DNA from: Thalassotalea hakodatensis | Lineage (GTDB): Bacteria; Pseudomonadota; Gammaproteobacteria; Enterobacterales; Alteromonadaceae | NCBI RefSeq assembly: GCF_030295995.1 | Contig: NZ_AP027365.1 | Coordinates: 3,690,066 to 3,754,065 of the forward strand | Direction of reading: 5' to 3' | Length of the DNA: 64,000 nucleotides | In this document: positions 16,709-26,239 of the stretch, piece by piece | Layout: each line of letters starts with the position of its first letter | Position numbering within the stretch: position 1 is the stretch's first letter | Program-made: the position numbers and the translations under genes | Notes under the pieces: generated by a model | Told to the model about the DNA's origin: nothing | Database searches by the model: none | The model's input: only the letters and a program-made list of their open reading frames with translations

Positions 16709-18409
16709 ATGAAACCATATACAGTAAAGTTCAAGTGCATAGTACTCGTAATTTTATCGTTACTATTCACCAGTTCTAGCCATGCAAAAACATCGACAAC
16801 AACCAATAACGCTATCGACCCATTTTGGAACAACGCTGTAATATATTTCATGATGACTGATAGGTTTTCGAATGGCGATAAATCAAATGATCAGGCATTT
16901 AATAGAAAAAAAGATGGTGCGCTTCTACGAAATTTTATGGGCGGGGATATTAAAGGTATCACTCAAAAAATAGAAGATGGCTACTTTGCAGCGCTTGGTG
17001 TCAATGTACTTTGGATGACACCGCTAATAGAGCAAGTACATGGCTATTGGGATGAGGACTGGGGACGAAGCTACCCTTTTCATGGTTACTGGCCTAGAGA
17101 TTGGACTAAGGTAGATCCTAACTTTGGCACAGAAGCTGAGATGAAAACCATGATTGATACTGCACATGCACATGGTATTCGTGTTTTAGCCGATGTGATC
17201 ATCAATCATACAGGGCCAATGACAAATGTAGACTCTGCTTGGCCATCTGATTGGATACGCACTGAACCTGTTTGTCAGTGGCATAATTATAAGAATAATG
17301 TTCATTGTGCCGTTGCTACAAGTATACCCGATATACGTACTGACTCAGAAAAGCTAGTTAAGTTACCGTCGTTTTTACTTGAAAAATGGCAACTTGAAGG
17401 AAGAAAACAGCAAGAAATTGCAGAACTTGATGCCTTTTTCGATAGAACACAGCTACCTCGCGCACCCAAATATTACATTATTAAATGGTTAACTGATTGG
17501 GTAAGAGACTATGGTATCGATGGATTTCGTGTTGATACTGCCAAACACGTTGAAGCTGATATTTGGCGTGTGTTAAAAGCCGAAGCATCACTTGCATACA
17601 ATCAATGGAAATCACAAAATCAAACAGCATTAGATGATGACAAAGACTTTTTTATGATTGGTGAAATCATGCACTTAGGCGTTAATGGTTTTAAAAATAC
17701 ACCATCTGGTACTCGAAAATACGACTATGGCGATAAGCAGGTTGATTTTTATGATTATGGCTTTGATAGTTTAATTAATATGGGCTTTGCAACCCATGCA
17801 AATTTACCAATGGAAACACTTTTTAGTATTTATTCAGCAGAACTTAATCAAGGCGCGTTTAAAAACGTTGGTATTTTAAATTATGTCGTCTCGCATGATG
17901 ACCCTGAACCTTATGATAAAGAGAGAACCACACCATTTAAAACTGCTTTAAAACTCATGTTAGCGCCAGGTGCCGCACAAATTTATTATGGTGATGAGCT
18001 GGCCAGAAATTTACAGGTAAAAGGCACTATTGGTGATGCAACATGGCGTTCATTTATGAACTGGCAAGATCTTACAAAAAATGAAACTCAAAACCTTTTA
18101 AAGCATTGGCAAAAACTTGGTACTTTTAGGCATAACCATCTTTCAGTAGGGGCGGGTGTACATAAACAGCACAACGAAAAACCCTATATATTTAGTCGTA
18201 AATATATCGCTAAAGCAAAATCAGACAATGTTCTTGTTGGCATTGATTTAAACAAAGGGCATAAAACGTTATCAACTTACCAAGCCTTTAAAAATGGTAC
18301 GGTGCTTAAAGATTACTATTCTGATACGTTAGTCACGGTAAAAGATAATAAAATAAAATTGAATACCAATTTCAGTATTGTACTGCTAGGCAAAGTAAGT
18401 GATAACTAA
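16709..18409 (+). CDS. Secreted GH13 alpha-amylase (MalS-like)
   Basis: 566 residues with a signal peptide ending near SSSHA-KTS. GH13 landmarks are present: DVIINHTG (region I), GFRVDTAKHVE with the nucleophile Asp (region II), GEIMH with the acid/base Glu (region III) and VVSHDD (region IV). The N-terminal DPFWNNAVIYFMMTDRFSNGD resembles periplasmic alpha-amylase MalS and related enzymes. The ATG is preceded by AAGGA. The enzyme should cut alpha-1,4-glucans in the periplasm or outside the cell. It is not accompanied by maltose transport genes, so it looks like a stand-alone scavenging enzyme. Confidence 0.92.
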   Translation: MKPYTVKFKCIVLVILSLLFTSSSHAKTSTTTNNAIDPFWNNAVIYFMMTDRFSNGDKSNDQAFNRKKDGALLRNFMGGDIKGITQKIEDGYFAALGVNVLWMTPLIEQVHGYWDEDWGRSYPFHGYWPRDWTKVDPNFGTEAEMKTMIDTAHAHGIRVLADVIINHTGPMTNVDSAWPSDWIRTEPVCQWHNYKNNVHCAVATSIPDIRTDSEKLVKLPSFLLEKWQLEGRKQQEIAELDAFFDRTQLPRAPKYYIIKWLTDWVRDYGIDGFRVDTAKHVEADIWRVLKAEASLAYNQWKSQNQTALDDDKDFFMIGEIMHLGVNGFKNTPSGTRKYDYGDKQVDFYDYGFDSLINMGFATHANLPMETLFSIYSAELNQGAFKNVGILNYVVSHDDPEPYDKERTTPFKTALKLMLAPGAAQIYYGDELARNLQVKGTIGDATWRSFMNWQDLTKNETQNLLKHWQKLGTFRHNHLSVGAGVHKQHNEKPYIFSRKYIAKAKSDNVLVGIDLNKGHKTLSTYQAFKNGTVLKDYYSDTLVTVKDNKIKLNTNFSIVLLGKVSDN

Positions 18410-18460
18410 CGTTTATACTTTATCGACGCATTTAACGTGTAATCAATTTACCTAATTAGA

Positions 18461-18486
18461 AAACCCTGATGTAACCATCAGGGTTT
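18461..18486. terminator. Bidirectional hairpin terminator
   Basis: AAACCCTGATG (18461-18471) and CATCAGGGTTT (18476-18486) form a perfect 11-bp stem with a 4-nt loop. It lies between the convergent amylase gene and the small barrel-protein gene. Confidence 0.75.
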
Positions 18487-18556
18487 AAGAATAAGTGAGT
18501 TCACTGGTAAGATAACGTTTGTATCAGTTTTCAATTATTACACTTTATAAAATTGA

Positions 18557-18985
18557 TTAAAATTTATATCCAATATTTAACGTAATAAATGGTGTAGTTT
18601 CAATTTCTCCTCTATCGGCGAACCAATGATATTCATCCGATCGAGTAAAACCAACACCAGTCCCCATGACAAAACCATTATTTTCTAATCCGTTAACGTG
18701 GTAATCATACGTCACAAATAAAAAACCATATTCGGCCTGAATGCTTTCTTTACCAACAACAAAGCCGTATGCATGCTTATTTTTTTCATCACCAAATGTA
18801 GTTTGGGTACCCAATGCAAAACCTGCAACACCAATTGCCGCATAGTATTTTGTTGATGTTGTTTTGTAACCCAGCTGAGCACCAATAATGCCACCGTATT
18901 GGTGACCTAAGCCTATCGTAGTTTCATACTCGCCAGCAAAAGATAGCGACGGTAACAAAGCCAAAGTAATGAGTATTTTTTTCAT
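18557..18985 (-). CDS. Small exported beta-barrel-like protein
   Basis: 142 residues with a signal peptide (MKKILITLALLPSLSFA-GEY). Alternating polar and aromatic strands follow, rich in Gly, Tyr and Thr, and the protein ends in NIGYKF. The length fits an 8-strand outer-membrane barrel. I recognise no named family. It is convergent with the amylase gene and is not linked to it by transcription. Confidence 0.6.
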   Translation of the reverse strand: MKKILITLALLPSLSFAGEYETTIGLGHQYGGIIGAQLGYKTTSTKYYAAIGVAGFALGTQTTFGDEKNKHAYGFVVGKESIQAEYGFLFVTYDYHVNGLENNGFVMGTGVGFTRSDEYHWFADRGEIETTPFITLNIGYKF

Positions 18986-19243
18986 AGAAAATCCATTTGA
19001 TACAAATTGATAAACGAATTACCAATAAATGTTGAAGGTGTGCAACTGTATCAGTCTAACGGTCAAATAAAGGTAAAATATTGCGTTGTTTGTCAGGCTC
19101 GTTCAAGTCCCCCTTTGCTGATCAGTGCAAAGCAAAAGTTACGCAGTATTTTTATATTGATTAAGATAGTTCACCCTTGGTTCACTTCTGGCTTGATATC
19201 TTTGCTTTCACTTTACTTAATAAAGCTATTTTAAAGGAAGATT

Positions 19244-19831
19244 ATGAAATCTATAGTGTCAAACCTCTCAATTATTGCGTTAATTTTAGGGGGACTTTCT
19301 GCTAACGCTTCACAAGATTATAATTTTTTGCAAGCGCATGGAATTGTCAAATCTGAATACTCAGATATTGACCAATTTGGGTTAAACGGTTTTGAAGTAC
19401 GTGCTAGCAAGCGTTTGCAAAACGTGTTTGGTGAACTCCGCTACCGAGATCTTAACGATACAGAGGATGGTATTAAGTTCGAAGAAGACCGCTGGAGCGC
19501 AAGTTTAGGTTACATCATACCGTTTTCTGAATTAATGCATTTCGATGTACGTGCGAACTACGGCAACATTGAAGCTGAATTAAGCAATAACAACGGCCGC
19601 ACTGGTTTTGACGTTGACTATTACGGTGCTAGTGGTTTTGTTCATTACTCGGTAGCTAGAGATATCAGCCTTTACGCAGGATTAGAACTTCAGAACACAA
19701 AAGATGCACCAAATCAAAAAGCCTATCACCTTGGTGCAAACTATGCCTTTGATAAACTATCTATAGGTACTGAGTACGTTAAATACTCAGACTCTGATGC
19801 ACTCAGTTTATTTTTACGATACACTTTCTAG
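19244..19831 (+). CDS. Outer-membrane beta-barrel protein (porin-like, Ail/OmpX size)
   Basis: 195 residues. The signal peptide ends at LSANA-SQD, followed by repeated amphipathic strands (FGELRYRDLND, WSASLGYIIPF and others) and a terminal aromatic residue (LFLRYTF), the hallmark recognised by the BAM complex. The ATG follows AAAGGAAG. Similar single-barrel proteins of about 170 residues after processing are common and mostly uncharacterised in marine Alteromonadales. It is followed by a strong terminator, so it is monocistronic. The function is unknown. Confidence 0.7.
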   Translation: MKSIVSNLSIIALILGGLSANASQDYNFLQAHGIVKSEYSDIDQFGLNGFEVRASKRLQNVFGELRYRDLNDTEDGIKFEEDRWSASLGYIIPFSELMHFDVRANYGNIEAELSNNNGRTGFDVDYYGASGFVHYSVARDISLYAGLELQNTKDAPNQKAYHLGANYAFDKLSIGTEYVKYSDSDALSLFLRYTF

Positions 19832-19838
19832 GCAAATG

Positions 19839-19865
19839 AAAGCGAACAAAAATAAGTTCGCTTTT
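19839..19865 (+). terminator. Rho-independent terminator after the outer-membrane protein gene
   Basis: AAAGCGAAC (19839-19847), an 8-nt loop and GTTCGCTTT (19856-19864), continuing into T and then CCC. It lies directly downstream of the stop codon. Confidence 0.75.
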
Positions 19866-20154
19866 CCCTTCGATAAATTATGCATTTTTCTATACGCTTT
19901 TTCGTTAAATCACAAGACATACTTTACTGAACAAAAACTGAACAACCAAAACCAGTGTTCAAATTGTTGTTTTGTAGAAATCGATAAAGCCTTTCAGTAA
20001 CTGAGTCACTTAATTGAATAAATGCCCTAATCAATATTCCTATATGTAGACAACGTATTTTTCGCATAATCCCTGATAGGCGCTAACCGTTTAGTAATAA
20101 TACAAAATCATACTTCTAATAGACAAATAGCGCTTCTTTAGGATAATAACAAGA
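19866..20154. other. Intergenic region between convergent genes
   Basis: This gap lies after the terminator and before the 3' end of the leftward periplasmic-protein gene. A short open frame continues to about 20000, but it starts inside the preceding gene and shows no protein-like features. Nothing else was recognised. Confidence 0.4.
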
Positions 20155-20658
20155 CTACTTTTCAGGTTTTGCTAATTGTTGTTTTAGTATACTCATCATC
20201 ACCTTAACTTGACGGTTTGATGCAAATAATACTTCAGAGGGTTCATTTCGAATCGCTGCATTTGCTTGAAGGAAAATAGCACCATAATCGATCTCCATCG
20301 TTGGCTCACCGTACAAGGTTTTAAAACTCGATATAAATGCTTGCTTTTCTTCTTTTGGAAATAAAATCCAAACAATATCTAACTGATCGTCTTGAAAGAC
20401 GAGTTCTACATTCCTTGCCTGTCCGCCATACATAAAGCCAGAGCAATTGATTTGAGTTTGTGACGTTTTAGCTAACGGGGCAGTTATGGGGGTTATATTT
20501 TGAACCTCAATGGATAAACATTCTTTATCTATATCCCTCCTAACGTCCTCTAATGTACTACCAAAAGAAAACTGCATAGGTTTAACAAATGTCTTTTCAT
20601 CGGCATGTGCACCAACCATAATTGATAAAAGAGAGATAAAAACTAATTTTCTAACCAT
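20155..20658 (-). CDS. Exported protein of unknown function, last gene of a hydrolase operon
   Basis: 167 residues from the ATG at 20658. The signal peptide is MVRKLVFISLLSIMVGAHA. Two cysteines about 30 residues apart (DKECLS and QINCSGF) could form a disulfide. The FGSTLEDVRRDID segment resembles small periplasmic proteins that assess substrate or stress, but no named family is recognised. The frame extends upstream to 20739, but that adds a charged segment before the signal peptide. It lies about 90 bp behind the S41 peptidase gene on the same strand and is probably co-transcribed. Confidence 0.65.
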   Translation of the reverse strand: MVRKLVFISLLSIMVGAHADEKTFVKPMQFSFGSTLEDVRRDIDKECLSIEVQNITPITAPLAKTSQTQINCSGFMYGGQARNVELVFQDDQLDIVWILFPKEEKQAFISSFKTLYGEPTMEIDYGAIFLQANAAIRNEPSEVLFASNRQVKVMMSILKQQLAKPEK

Positions 20659-20749
20659 ATTTATAAATTCTTCATGTGGGTAGTAGTACTCAATAATTGA
20701 GTTAAAATATTTGATACTGTATTTCGTAGCATTATTCATATGCTAATTA

Positions 20750-21994
20750 CTATGGTTTTTGCAGATGACCAAGACTTTCGATCACTTCATTTAGCACATT
20801 ATCTTCGCCTTGTGAGTAACTTTCCCAATCATGTTTTATCAGCCTGTCTGGCTGAACTCCTTCAGTTATCATTTCTTGAATTCGGAACAAACGTTTTGAA
20901 TAAGTAATACGCAGCTTTGAATTTGGCAAAACAAATTCGCCCATGTCTTGATAGCCAGTTGGATTTGAACCCGTTGGCGTACCTACCACTTGCGCATTAA
21001 GTAACTGACGGAACAGTGCCGCGTTACTGGCTCCCGCAGAGAAAGTAACGCCACTTGTAAGTACATACACGCCATTTTTCCAATCAACGCTATCAACAAG
21101 ATTTAAGGCATTTGCTAACACTAATCCAATATAGAGATCTCCCCCGCCATTGTTTCGCAAATCAATGACTAATTGCTGACTTTGATTGTGCGTTGTAAAC
21201 TCAATCAATTTTTCGACAAAACCCACCACTTCTTCGAAACTAGGGTAGTTGTCAAAACGAATGTAAGTTGCTTTGGTACCTTCAATGTTTGTATACCACA
21301 GATAATCAAAGTCAGCATTTTTAGGTTTCCCAACCGCTGAACTTTGAATACTTAAGTGTTCATATTGCTGCTGTGCTAATTCGCTTTTAGGTAAAGCTTT
21401 CACTGTTAAATTAAGCTTTTTATTGTCGGCTGTTACCAACCCAAATACCGCTTTTTGAGCAGACTGAGTAATTTTTAAGGTATAAAGTAGCTCACTAATA
21501 GGAAGATAATTTCCTATGCGAACCACTTCAGAGTGGGAGTTTTCAACATATTGAACTACGTTCGAAAGCTTTCTCTCTACCTCTTCAATGTTTGTTCCAT
21601 CGATACTTTCTAATCTTGCACCCAATAGTTCCTTTTTATCTACTGATACTTTCACGACGCGCCATTGATTGCTGATCTTTTTAACCGACATTGGAAATGC
21701 ATGTGTTTCCCAATTTGTTATAGAAACAGCAGTATGTCCATCACCAATTTTACGCGTCAAGCGCATAAGCTTTACAGCAATTTCCCAATCCGACAGATGG
21801 TCAATTGATTTACTAATAGTATTAAGGGTGCTTTCGAAGCTTGCTTTATCGATTTGGTGATATAAATCAATATGATTACTTTCTAATGCTTGATGATAAA
21901 GAGCCAAATCTGACAGCCATTGCTCCTTTTTCGTGCTCTGTGCGCAAGCAATACTTGATATAAACACTAGAACAATAATGAATTTACTTTTCAT
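20750..21994 (-). CDS. S41-family (tail-specific/C-terminal processing-like) peptidase, exported
   Basis: 414 residues with an N-terminal signal (MKSKFIIVLVFISSIACAQ). The S41 core is visible: KIGDGHTAV near residue 85, LVIDLRNNGGGD in the catalytic domain, and the serine loop LTSGVTFSAGAS. A PDZ-like middle segment is short or degenerate. S41 enzymes cut peptides from the C-terminal side using a Ser/Lys or Ser/Glu apparatus. The start overlaps the stop of the upstream serine-hydrolase gene by 11 bp, so the two are translationally coupled. A second S41 lipoprotein gene lies 2.7 kb upstream. The substrate is unknown. Confidence 0.88.
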   Translation of the reverse strand: MKSKFIIVLVFISSIACAQSTKKEQWLSDLALYHQALESNHIDLYHQIDKASFESTLNTISKSIDHLSDWEIAVKLMRLTRKIGDGHTAVSITNWETHAFPMSVKKISNQWRVVKVSVDKKELLGARLESIDGTNIEEVERKLSNVVQYVENSHSEVVRIGNYLPISELLYTLKITQSAQKAVFGLVTADNKKLNLTVKALPKSELAQQQYEHLSIQSSAVGKPKNADFDYLWYTNIEGTKATYIRFDNYPSFEEVVGFVEKLIEFTTHNQSQQLVIDLRNNGGGDLYIGLVLANALNLVDSVDWKNGVYVLTSGVTFSAGASNAALFRQLLNAQVVGTPTGSNPTGYQDMGEFVLPNSKLRITYSKRLFRIQEMITEGVQPDRLIKHDWESYSQGEDNVLNEVIESLGHLQKP

Positions 21995-23141
21995 TTTCGA
22001 CGAACCTTTGTATGTAAGTTAGTATTTTGATCGGTGCCACAATTGACTGCTTAACTTGGCTGGCTTGGTTTAATGTGCCAGACAGATAAACATCTAAACG
22101 AGGACAATAAAACATGAACGAAGATGTGCTCCCTGTGTGTCCAATCATTGATAAGTCTGGCCCTGAAGGAAGCCGCTCTCTTATATGAACTTTTCGTAAG
22201 CCAAAACCATAATAAATGCCTTTGCTTTCTGGTATCCATTTTTGCATCTTTTTTAAAGTGCTTTGACTTAGGAAATTTGATCCATAAAGCGCTAATTGAA
22301 ACCTATTGATATCTTGAGCGTTAGACACCAACCCGCCACCGGCCCAATCTAAACTTAAGCTTTTAAAGGTCGATATTTCCAGATTATCAACATAAATTTC
22401 AGCCATTCTACTTGTTGGTAAAATAGGCTTAGCACGCAAATGCATGTAAGTGTGATTCATGTTAAGGGGCATAAAAATATGTTGCTTGAAAAAATCATGC
22501 AAATGCATACCGCTCACGCGTTCTATTACCATACCTAATAAAATATAGCCGGTATCACTATATTGATAACCTGTCCCAGGTATAAAATGTGGCTTCATAT
22601 TCTGCTTTGCTATATTCAATATCTCTTGTGGCGTCCAAAGTTTTTCTGTATTTGAATGCAATAAGGTCATCGCATTTGCGCTACCATCAGTAGTTTTTCC
22701 TTCAAAATAGTCGGGAAGTCCTGATGTATGCTGCAAAAGCTGTGCAATGGTTATTTCATGAGAATAATCTTTTCCTTGAAACAGGTGTATTCCACCGATA
22801 ATTCTATTAGGTAAATATTTACTTATTTTATCGGTTAGGTTTAAACGGCCTTGTTCGTAAAGCATGGCGATAGCCGTTGCGGTAAATGTTTTACCAATAC
22901 TTGCGAGATAATATGGGCTAGCTTTAGTGACCTTATCACCGCTTTTGAATTTTCCTGCAGCAAAGCTATAATCAATATTTTTTGAGGGAGAATAGACTGC
23001 CCATGATGCACTGTGTACGTTTATATTTGACATTGTTTCATTAAAAAGCGTTTGTATTTCATCATGAACGGCCCTCCAATCACTTGCTTGAAGAGAGAGC
23101 GTAAAGAGGAGACCAAAAACAAAAGCAATAAAAGTGTTCAT
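21984..23141 (-). CDS. Serine hydrolase, beta-lactamase class C/S12-like, exported
   Basis: 385 residues. The signal peptide ends near LSLQA-SDW. The active-site motif SxxK is at Ser81-Lys84 (ASIGKTF), the Tyr motif is YSD (YQYSDTGYILLG), and the third motif is HTGSTS. This is the fold of class C beta-lactamases, D-aminopeptidases and esterases. The HTG third motif and YSD suggest a peptidase or esterase rather than a true beta-lactamase. It is the first gene of the operon, 11 bp overlapping with the S41 peptidase, followed by a small exported protein. Confidence 0.88.
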   Translation of the reverse strand: MNTFIAFVFGLLFTLSLQASDWRAVHDEIQTLFNETMSNINVHSASWAVYSPSKNIDYSFAAGKFKSGDKVTKASPYYLASIGKTFTATAIAMLYEQGRLNLTDKISKYLPNRIIGGIHLFQGKDYSHEITIAQLLQHTSGLPDYFEGKTTDGSANAMTLLHSNTEKLWTPQEILNIAKQNMKPHFIPGTGYQYSDTGYILLGMVIERVSGMHLHDFFKQHIFMPLNMNHTYMHLRAKPILPTSRMAEIYVDNLEISTFKSLSLDWAGGGLVSNAQDINRFQLALYGSNFLSQSTLKKMQKWIPESKGIYYGFGLRKVHIRERLPSGPDLSMIGHTGSTSSFMFYCPRLDVYLSGTLNQASQVKQSIVAPIKILTYIQRFVENEK

Positions 23142-23338
23142 AGGTTACCTGCCGCAGAAGCATCTTGCATAATACATAGGGCACAAAGCACACAACTTGT
23201 AATTCCTTTGTTCATTTTCATTTTTTCGTCACGAATATCTGTATCAAAAACATAAGGCCTTCCTTGGCATATTTATTTGGCACCAATTGCCAACACTATT
23301 CTATTTACCAATCTAAATTCTAATTTTTATCGATATAT

Positions 23339-24520
23339 TTATTCCTCAAGTAGAGAACTTAATACGGTTTGAACCAACTCATCGGTTTGCTCCATGCATT
23401 CAGCATTTCCATTGCAATTAAAGAAGGTTGTCACTGTCGTGTCTATTTCTTGAATATAAATATTTGATGTTTTATATCCTGCTTCTTCACCACCATGGTG
23501 GTATAAGGTGAAATCGCCAGATATGTTTTTAAACATACCTAAACCAACATAAAACTGACTCGTTGCATCCACTAAGTTAATGCTTTCTTCTCCTAGCAAT
23601 AATTCTCGGATGTCGTCATTGACAATAGTATCGTCAGTCATGATTGCTCTTAAAAGTGTAGACAAGTCTGTTACTGTCGTTGCAAGTGGCGCATCTGCTA
23701 CCCCCACGTTTTCATAAAAGGGTTTAGTATTAATAATTTCACCGTCATCATTTACATAGCCAGAAATGATGTCACCTAAACTTTTCTCATGACCAAGATA
23801 GAAAGTGTCGTTAAGCCCTAGTGGCTCAATGATACGATTACGCATTGCTATATGATGATGTTCACCAAGTACTTCATCTAAAATTAAACCAGCCAATAAG
23901 TAACCTGTATTCGAATAGTTAAAACCTTCACCAGGTTTAAAGTAAGCTGGCCGATTTAACGCAAACTGTAATGCATAAGCATCCGTTTTAAGGGTTTCAA
24001 CATCAGAAAAACCAGTATCAAACCACTCATCTGAAGTGCGATCATCAAGGTAATCGTACAAACCTGATGTATGGTTTAGCAGTTGACGCAACGTCATTTG
24101 TTCACTGTATTCAATTTGAGAAAGCAGAGAGTCAGGTAACCAAGTATCAATGGTATTATCAATATCTAATAGGTTATCTTGATGTAAGAGCGCAGTTAAA
24201 AGCGCGGTCGCTTTTTTACCCGCGCTTCCAGCTGGCATTGCATGGTAAGTTTGCATAGTTTCTAGTGTATTTATATTCGCTAATCCAGCCGCACCTAAAA
24301 ACGTAGTTTCAGGCCCATCAATTGCTAGAATAATACCCGGTACATCACTGTTGATCGCTTTACCTATAAGCTTTTGATAGTCAAACTCTTGTACTATAGG
24401 AGTTGGTTGCGGATTAGTGCTAGCATTTGAGCTTGACCCCGAACCACCACAAGCTGAAAGTATTGCTACGCTGAGCATCGGCAACAGCAATTTAAGTTTT
24501 AAGAAGTTATTAGTCGTCAT
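23339..24520 (-). CDS. Serine hydrolase lipoprotein, beta-lactamase class C/S12-like
   Basis: 393 residues. The lipobox LSAC places the lipidated Cys at residue 24, followed by a Gly/Ser/Asn/Pro linker. The catalytic motif SxxK is at Ser99-Lys102 (AGSAGKKATAL), YSN is in FNYSNTGYLLAG, and the third motif is HHGGEEAG. It is a second member of the S12-like fold next to the 21984-23141 protein but clearly diverged from it. It is separately transcribed: a hairpin lies upstream at 24688-24719, and about 200 bp separates it from the next gene. Confidence 0.86.
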   Translation of the reverse strand: MTTNNFLKLKLLLPMLSVAILSACGGSGSSSNASTNPQPTPIVQEFDYQKLIGKAINSDVPGIILAIDGPETTFLGAAGLANINTLETMQTYHAMPAGSAGKKATALLTALLHQDNLLDIDNTIDTWLPDSLLSQIEYSEQMTLRQLLNHTSGLYDYLDDRTSDEWFDTGFSDVETLKTDAYALQFALNRPAYFKPGEGFNYSNTGYLLAGLILDEVLGEHHHIAMRNRIIEPLGLNDTFYLGHEKSLGDIISGYVNDDGEIINTKPFYENVGVADAPLATTVTDLSTLLRAIMTDDTIVNDDIRELLLGEESINLVDATSQFYVGLGMFKNISGDFTLYHHGGEEAGYKTSNIYIQEIDTTVTTFFNCNGNAECMEQTDELVQTVLSSLLEE

Positions 24521-24687
24521 GTTAAAATCCTTTATATCTATTTATGAAAAAGCACGTAAACGAGAAGTTACAGCTTGATTAACTACCACTCGCTAACATT
24601 TAGGGGTAAGTATCACAAGGCACAGGTCAAACAAAGGTGAAATCCCATAGCTTTTGTGAGCTAACTCGCTCTATGAAGAAATGAAAC

Positions 24688-24719
24688 GACAAATAACAGC
24701 CAATACACTGCTATTTGTC
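24688..24719 (-). terminator. Terminator after the S41 lipoprotein gene
   Basis: GACAAATAACAG (from 24688) and CTGCTATTTGTC (to 24719) pair with one bulge, just beyond the stop of the S41 lipoprotein gene. This separates it from the following serine-hydrolase gene. Confidence 0.6.
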
Positions 24720-24736
24720 TTTTTAGGTAGACTCAA

Positions 24737-26200
24737 TTACTGATTTGAGAGGAGTTCGAACGCCGCTTCTAAAGCTAGGTCTTCTAGCGCACTTCGCTCT
24801 GATCGAACGAAAGCTGGATGTTCAATATCTACGGGAACGCCTTTTCCTTCTAACCACTCGCCATGTGTTGTTAGATAATATTCATTAGAAAGACCAAACT
24901 TAAGGCCTGATGGTAGCGTTTTTTCTAAGACATCAGAAAACTCACCTTGTGTTCTTTCGCCCATGATATTGACATGTGGTAGATTTGCCATCGTCATTGT
25001 AAATACTTCAGCAGCGCTCAGAGTGCTGGCACTCGTTAATAACACGACAGGGTTTAGGTATTGAAAATTGCCTCGGGGTGAAATGTGAACTTCTCTTATC
25101 GGTGTTCTTGCACTACCATGGCGAGCCTGCTTTTGATAAGCAAATACTTGCTGATCAGTAAACCGACTGGCGATAGCTAATGAAATAAAGTCATGACCAC
25201 CATTGTTACGGCGAACATCAATAATTAACCCTTTGGTATATTGTAAATCATTTAATGCTTGTTCAAGTGAAGCCTCTAATATTGATAACTCTTGCTCGTC
25301 ATCATCAGAACCTGCGAAACCTTGCATGCCAGCTATTTGCAAATAACCTATTCCATCAACTTGAAACCACATTAAATTTTCATTAGCACCTATGGTTATG
25401 TCTGATTCATTTTCGGCGTAATCAACGATAATATCGTTCATCAAGTCATTTTGTTCGACAATATAAGCAATTGCAGCTTGCTCTTGAGTTGAATTTTCTA
25501 TTTGATCAATTCCATTAAGCTCAAGGAATTCATTAAAAAATATAGTGGTAAAATAGGGCTTGTTTGGAAAACTGACCTCTAGTTCCTCTCCAATTCCTGT
25601 ATGGCCATCCTTTAATGGTTCGATCATATCAACTAAGGCTCGAATTAGGGTGAACTCTGTAGGATCTGCCGCTAATAGTTGTTGAGCTGAAATATACATA
25701 TTTTCCCAATCTAGTTGTTGAAGTTCTATTGAAATAGATAGCTCTTTAAATGTTTGATAGAAATAAGTTAAGTCTCGCTCATAATTTACACTATATTCTT
25801 CATTCCCCACTTGTGGCATAAACCCTTGTTCACATGCTATTGGCATTGATAACTCTTTACTAAATAATATCCCTGGAGCGTAAATTTCACGAGCACCGTA
25901 ACCAAGCATTTGTTCGATTTCAGTATTGTTCTGTAACGATAATGCTTCTATTAAATCTGCTTCTTCTAACCCATTTAGCACTTCGTCAACAAAACAAAAG
26001 TCACTGGTATAGTCAAACAAAGTCAATTGAGTTTCTTTAATTTCCAAGCCTTTACCATAGGCAGGTGCTAGCCAAATCCCTTGATACTTATTCAGTGGTG
26101 TATCAGTTTTTATTGGAACTTTCATGGAACCTGAAGAGCCATCACATGCAGTAAGCATTAGTGTGATTGTTCCAACCATTATCCCCTTTAATACCTTCAT
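24737..26200 (-). CDS. S41-family peptidase, lipoprotein
   Basis: 487 residues with lipobox LTAC (MKVLKGIMVGTITLMLTAC). The N-terminal 130 residues are a separate, unrecognised domain. The S41 part follows, with PLKDGHTGIG, the core strand LIDVRRNNGGHD and the serine loop LTSASTLSAAEVF. The ATG follows AGGAGC. Like the 20750 gene, it is paired in space with a beta-lactamase-fold hydrolase. It starts 39 bp after a small lipoprotein gene on the same strand, so the two may share a promoter. Confidence 0.87.
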   Translation of the reverse strand: MKVLKGIMVGTITLMLTACDGSSGSMKVPIKTDTPLNKYQGIWLAPAYGKGLEIKETQLTLFDYTSDFCFVDEVLNGLEEADLIEALSLQNNTEIEQMLGYGAREIYAPGILFSKELSMPIACEQGFMPQVGNEEYSVNYERDLTYFYQTFKELSISIELQQLDWENMYISAQQLLAADPTEFTLIRALVDMIEPLKDGHTGIGEELEVSFPNKPYFTTIFFNEFLELNGIDQIENSTQEQAAIAYIVEQNDLMNDIIVDYAENESDITIGANENLMWFQVDGIGYLQIAGMQGFAGSDDDEQELSILEASLEQALNDLQYTKGLIIDVRRNNGGHDFISLAIASRFTDQQVFAYQKQARHGSARTPIREVHISPRGNFQYLNPVVLLTSASTLSAAEVFTMTMANLPHVNIMGERTQGEFSDVLEKTLPSGLKFGLSNEYYLTTHGEWLEGKGVPVDIEHPAFVRSERSALEDLALEAAFELLSNQ

Positions 26201-26239
26201 TATTGCTCCTATTTCAAATCGATTAATAACAGATAAAAC

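Noticed and set aside
19007-19234. Open frame of 75 codons before the outer-membrane gene
   Set aside because: It starts at a TTG without a ribosome site, and its composition is not protein-like; it more likely is promoter DNA of the next gene.
19797-20000. Open frame overlapping the end of the outer-membrane gene
   Set aside because: It runs through a terminator hairpin and is in another frame of a real gene.
21984-24520. True beta-lactamases
   Set aside because: SxxK and YxN-like motifs fit the fold, but the third motif (HTG or HHG) and the varied Tyr motif are more common in peptidase or esterase relatives; resistance should not be claimed.
24688-24719. Hairpin as a possible attenuator
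   Set aside because: Position after a stop codon fits an ordinary terminator; there is no leader peptide.
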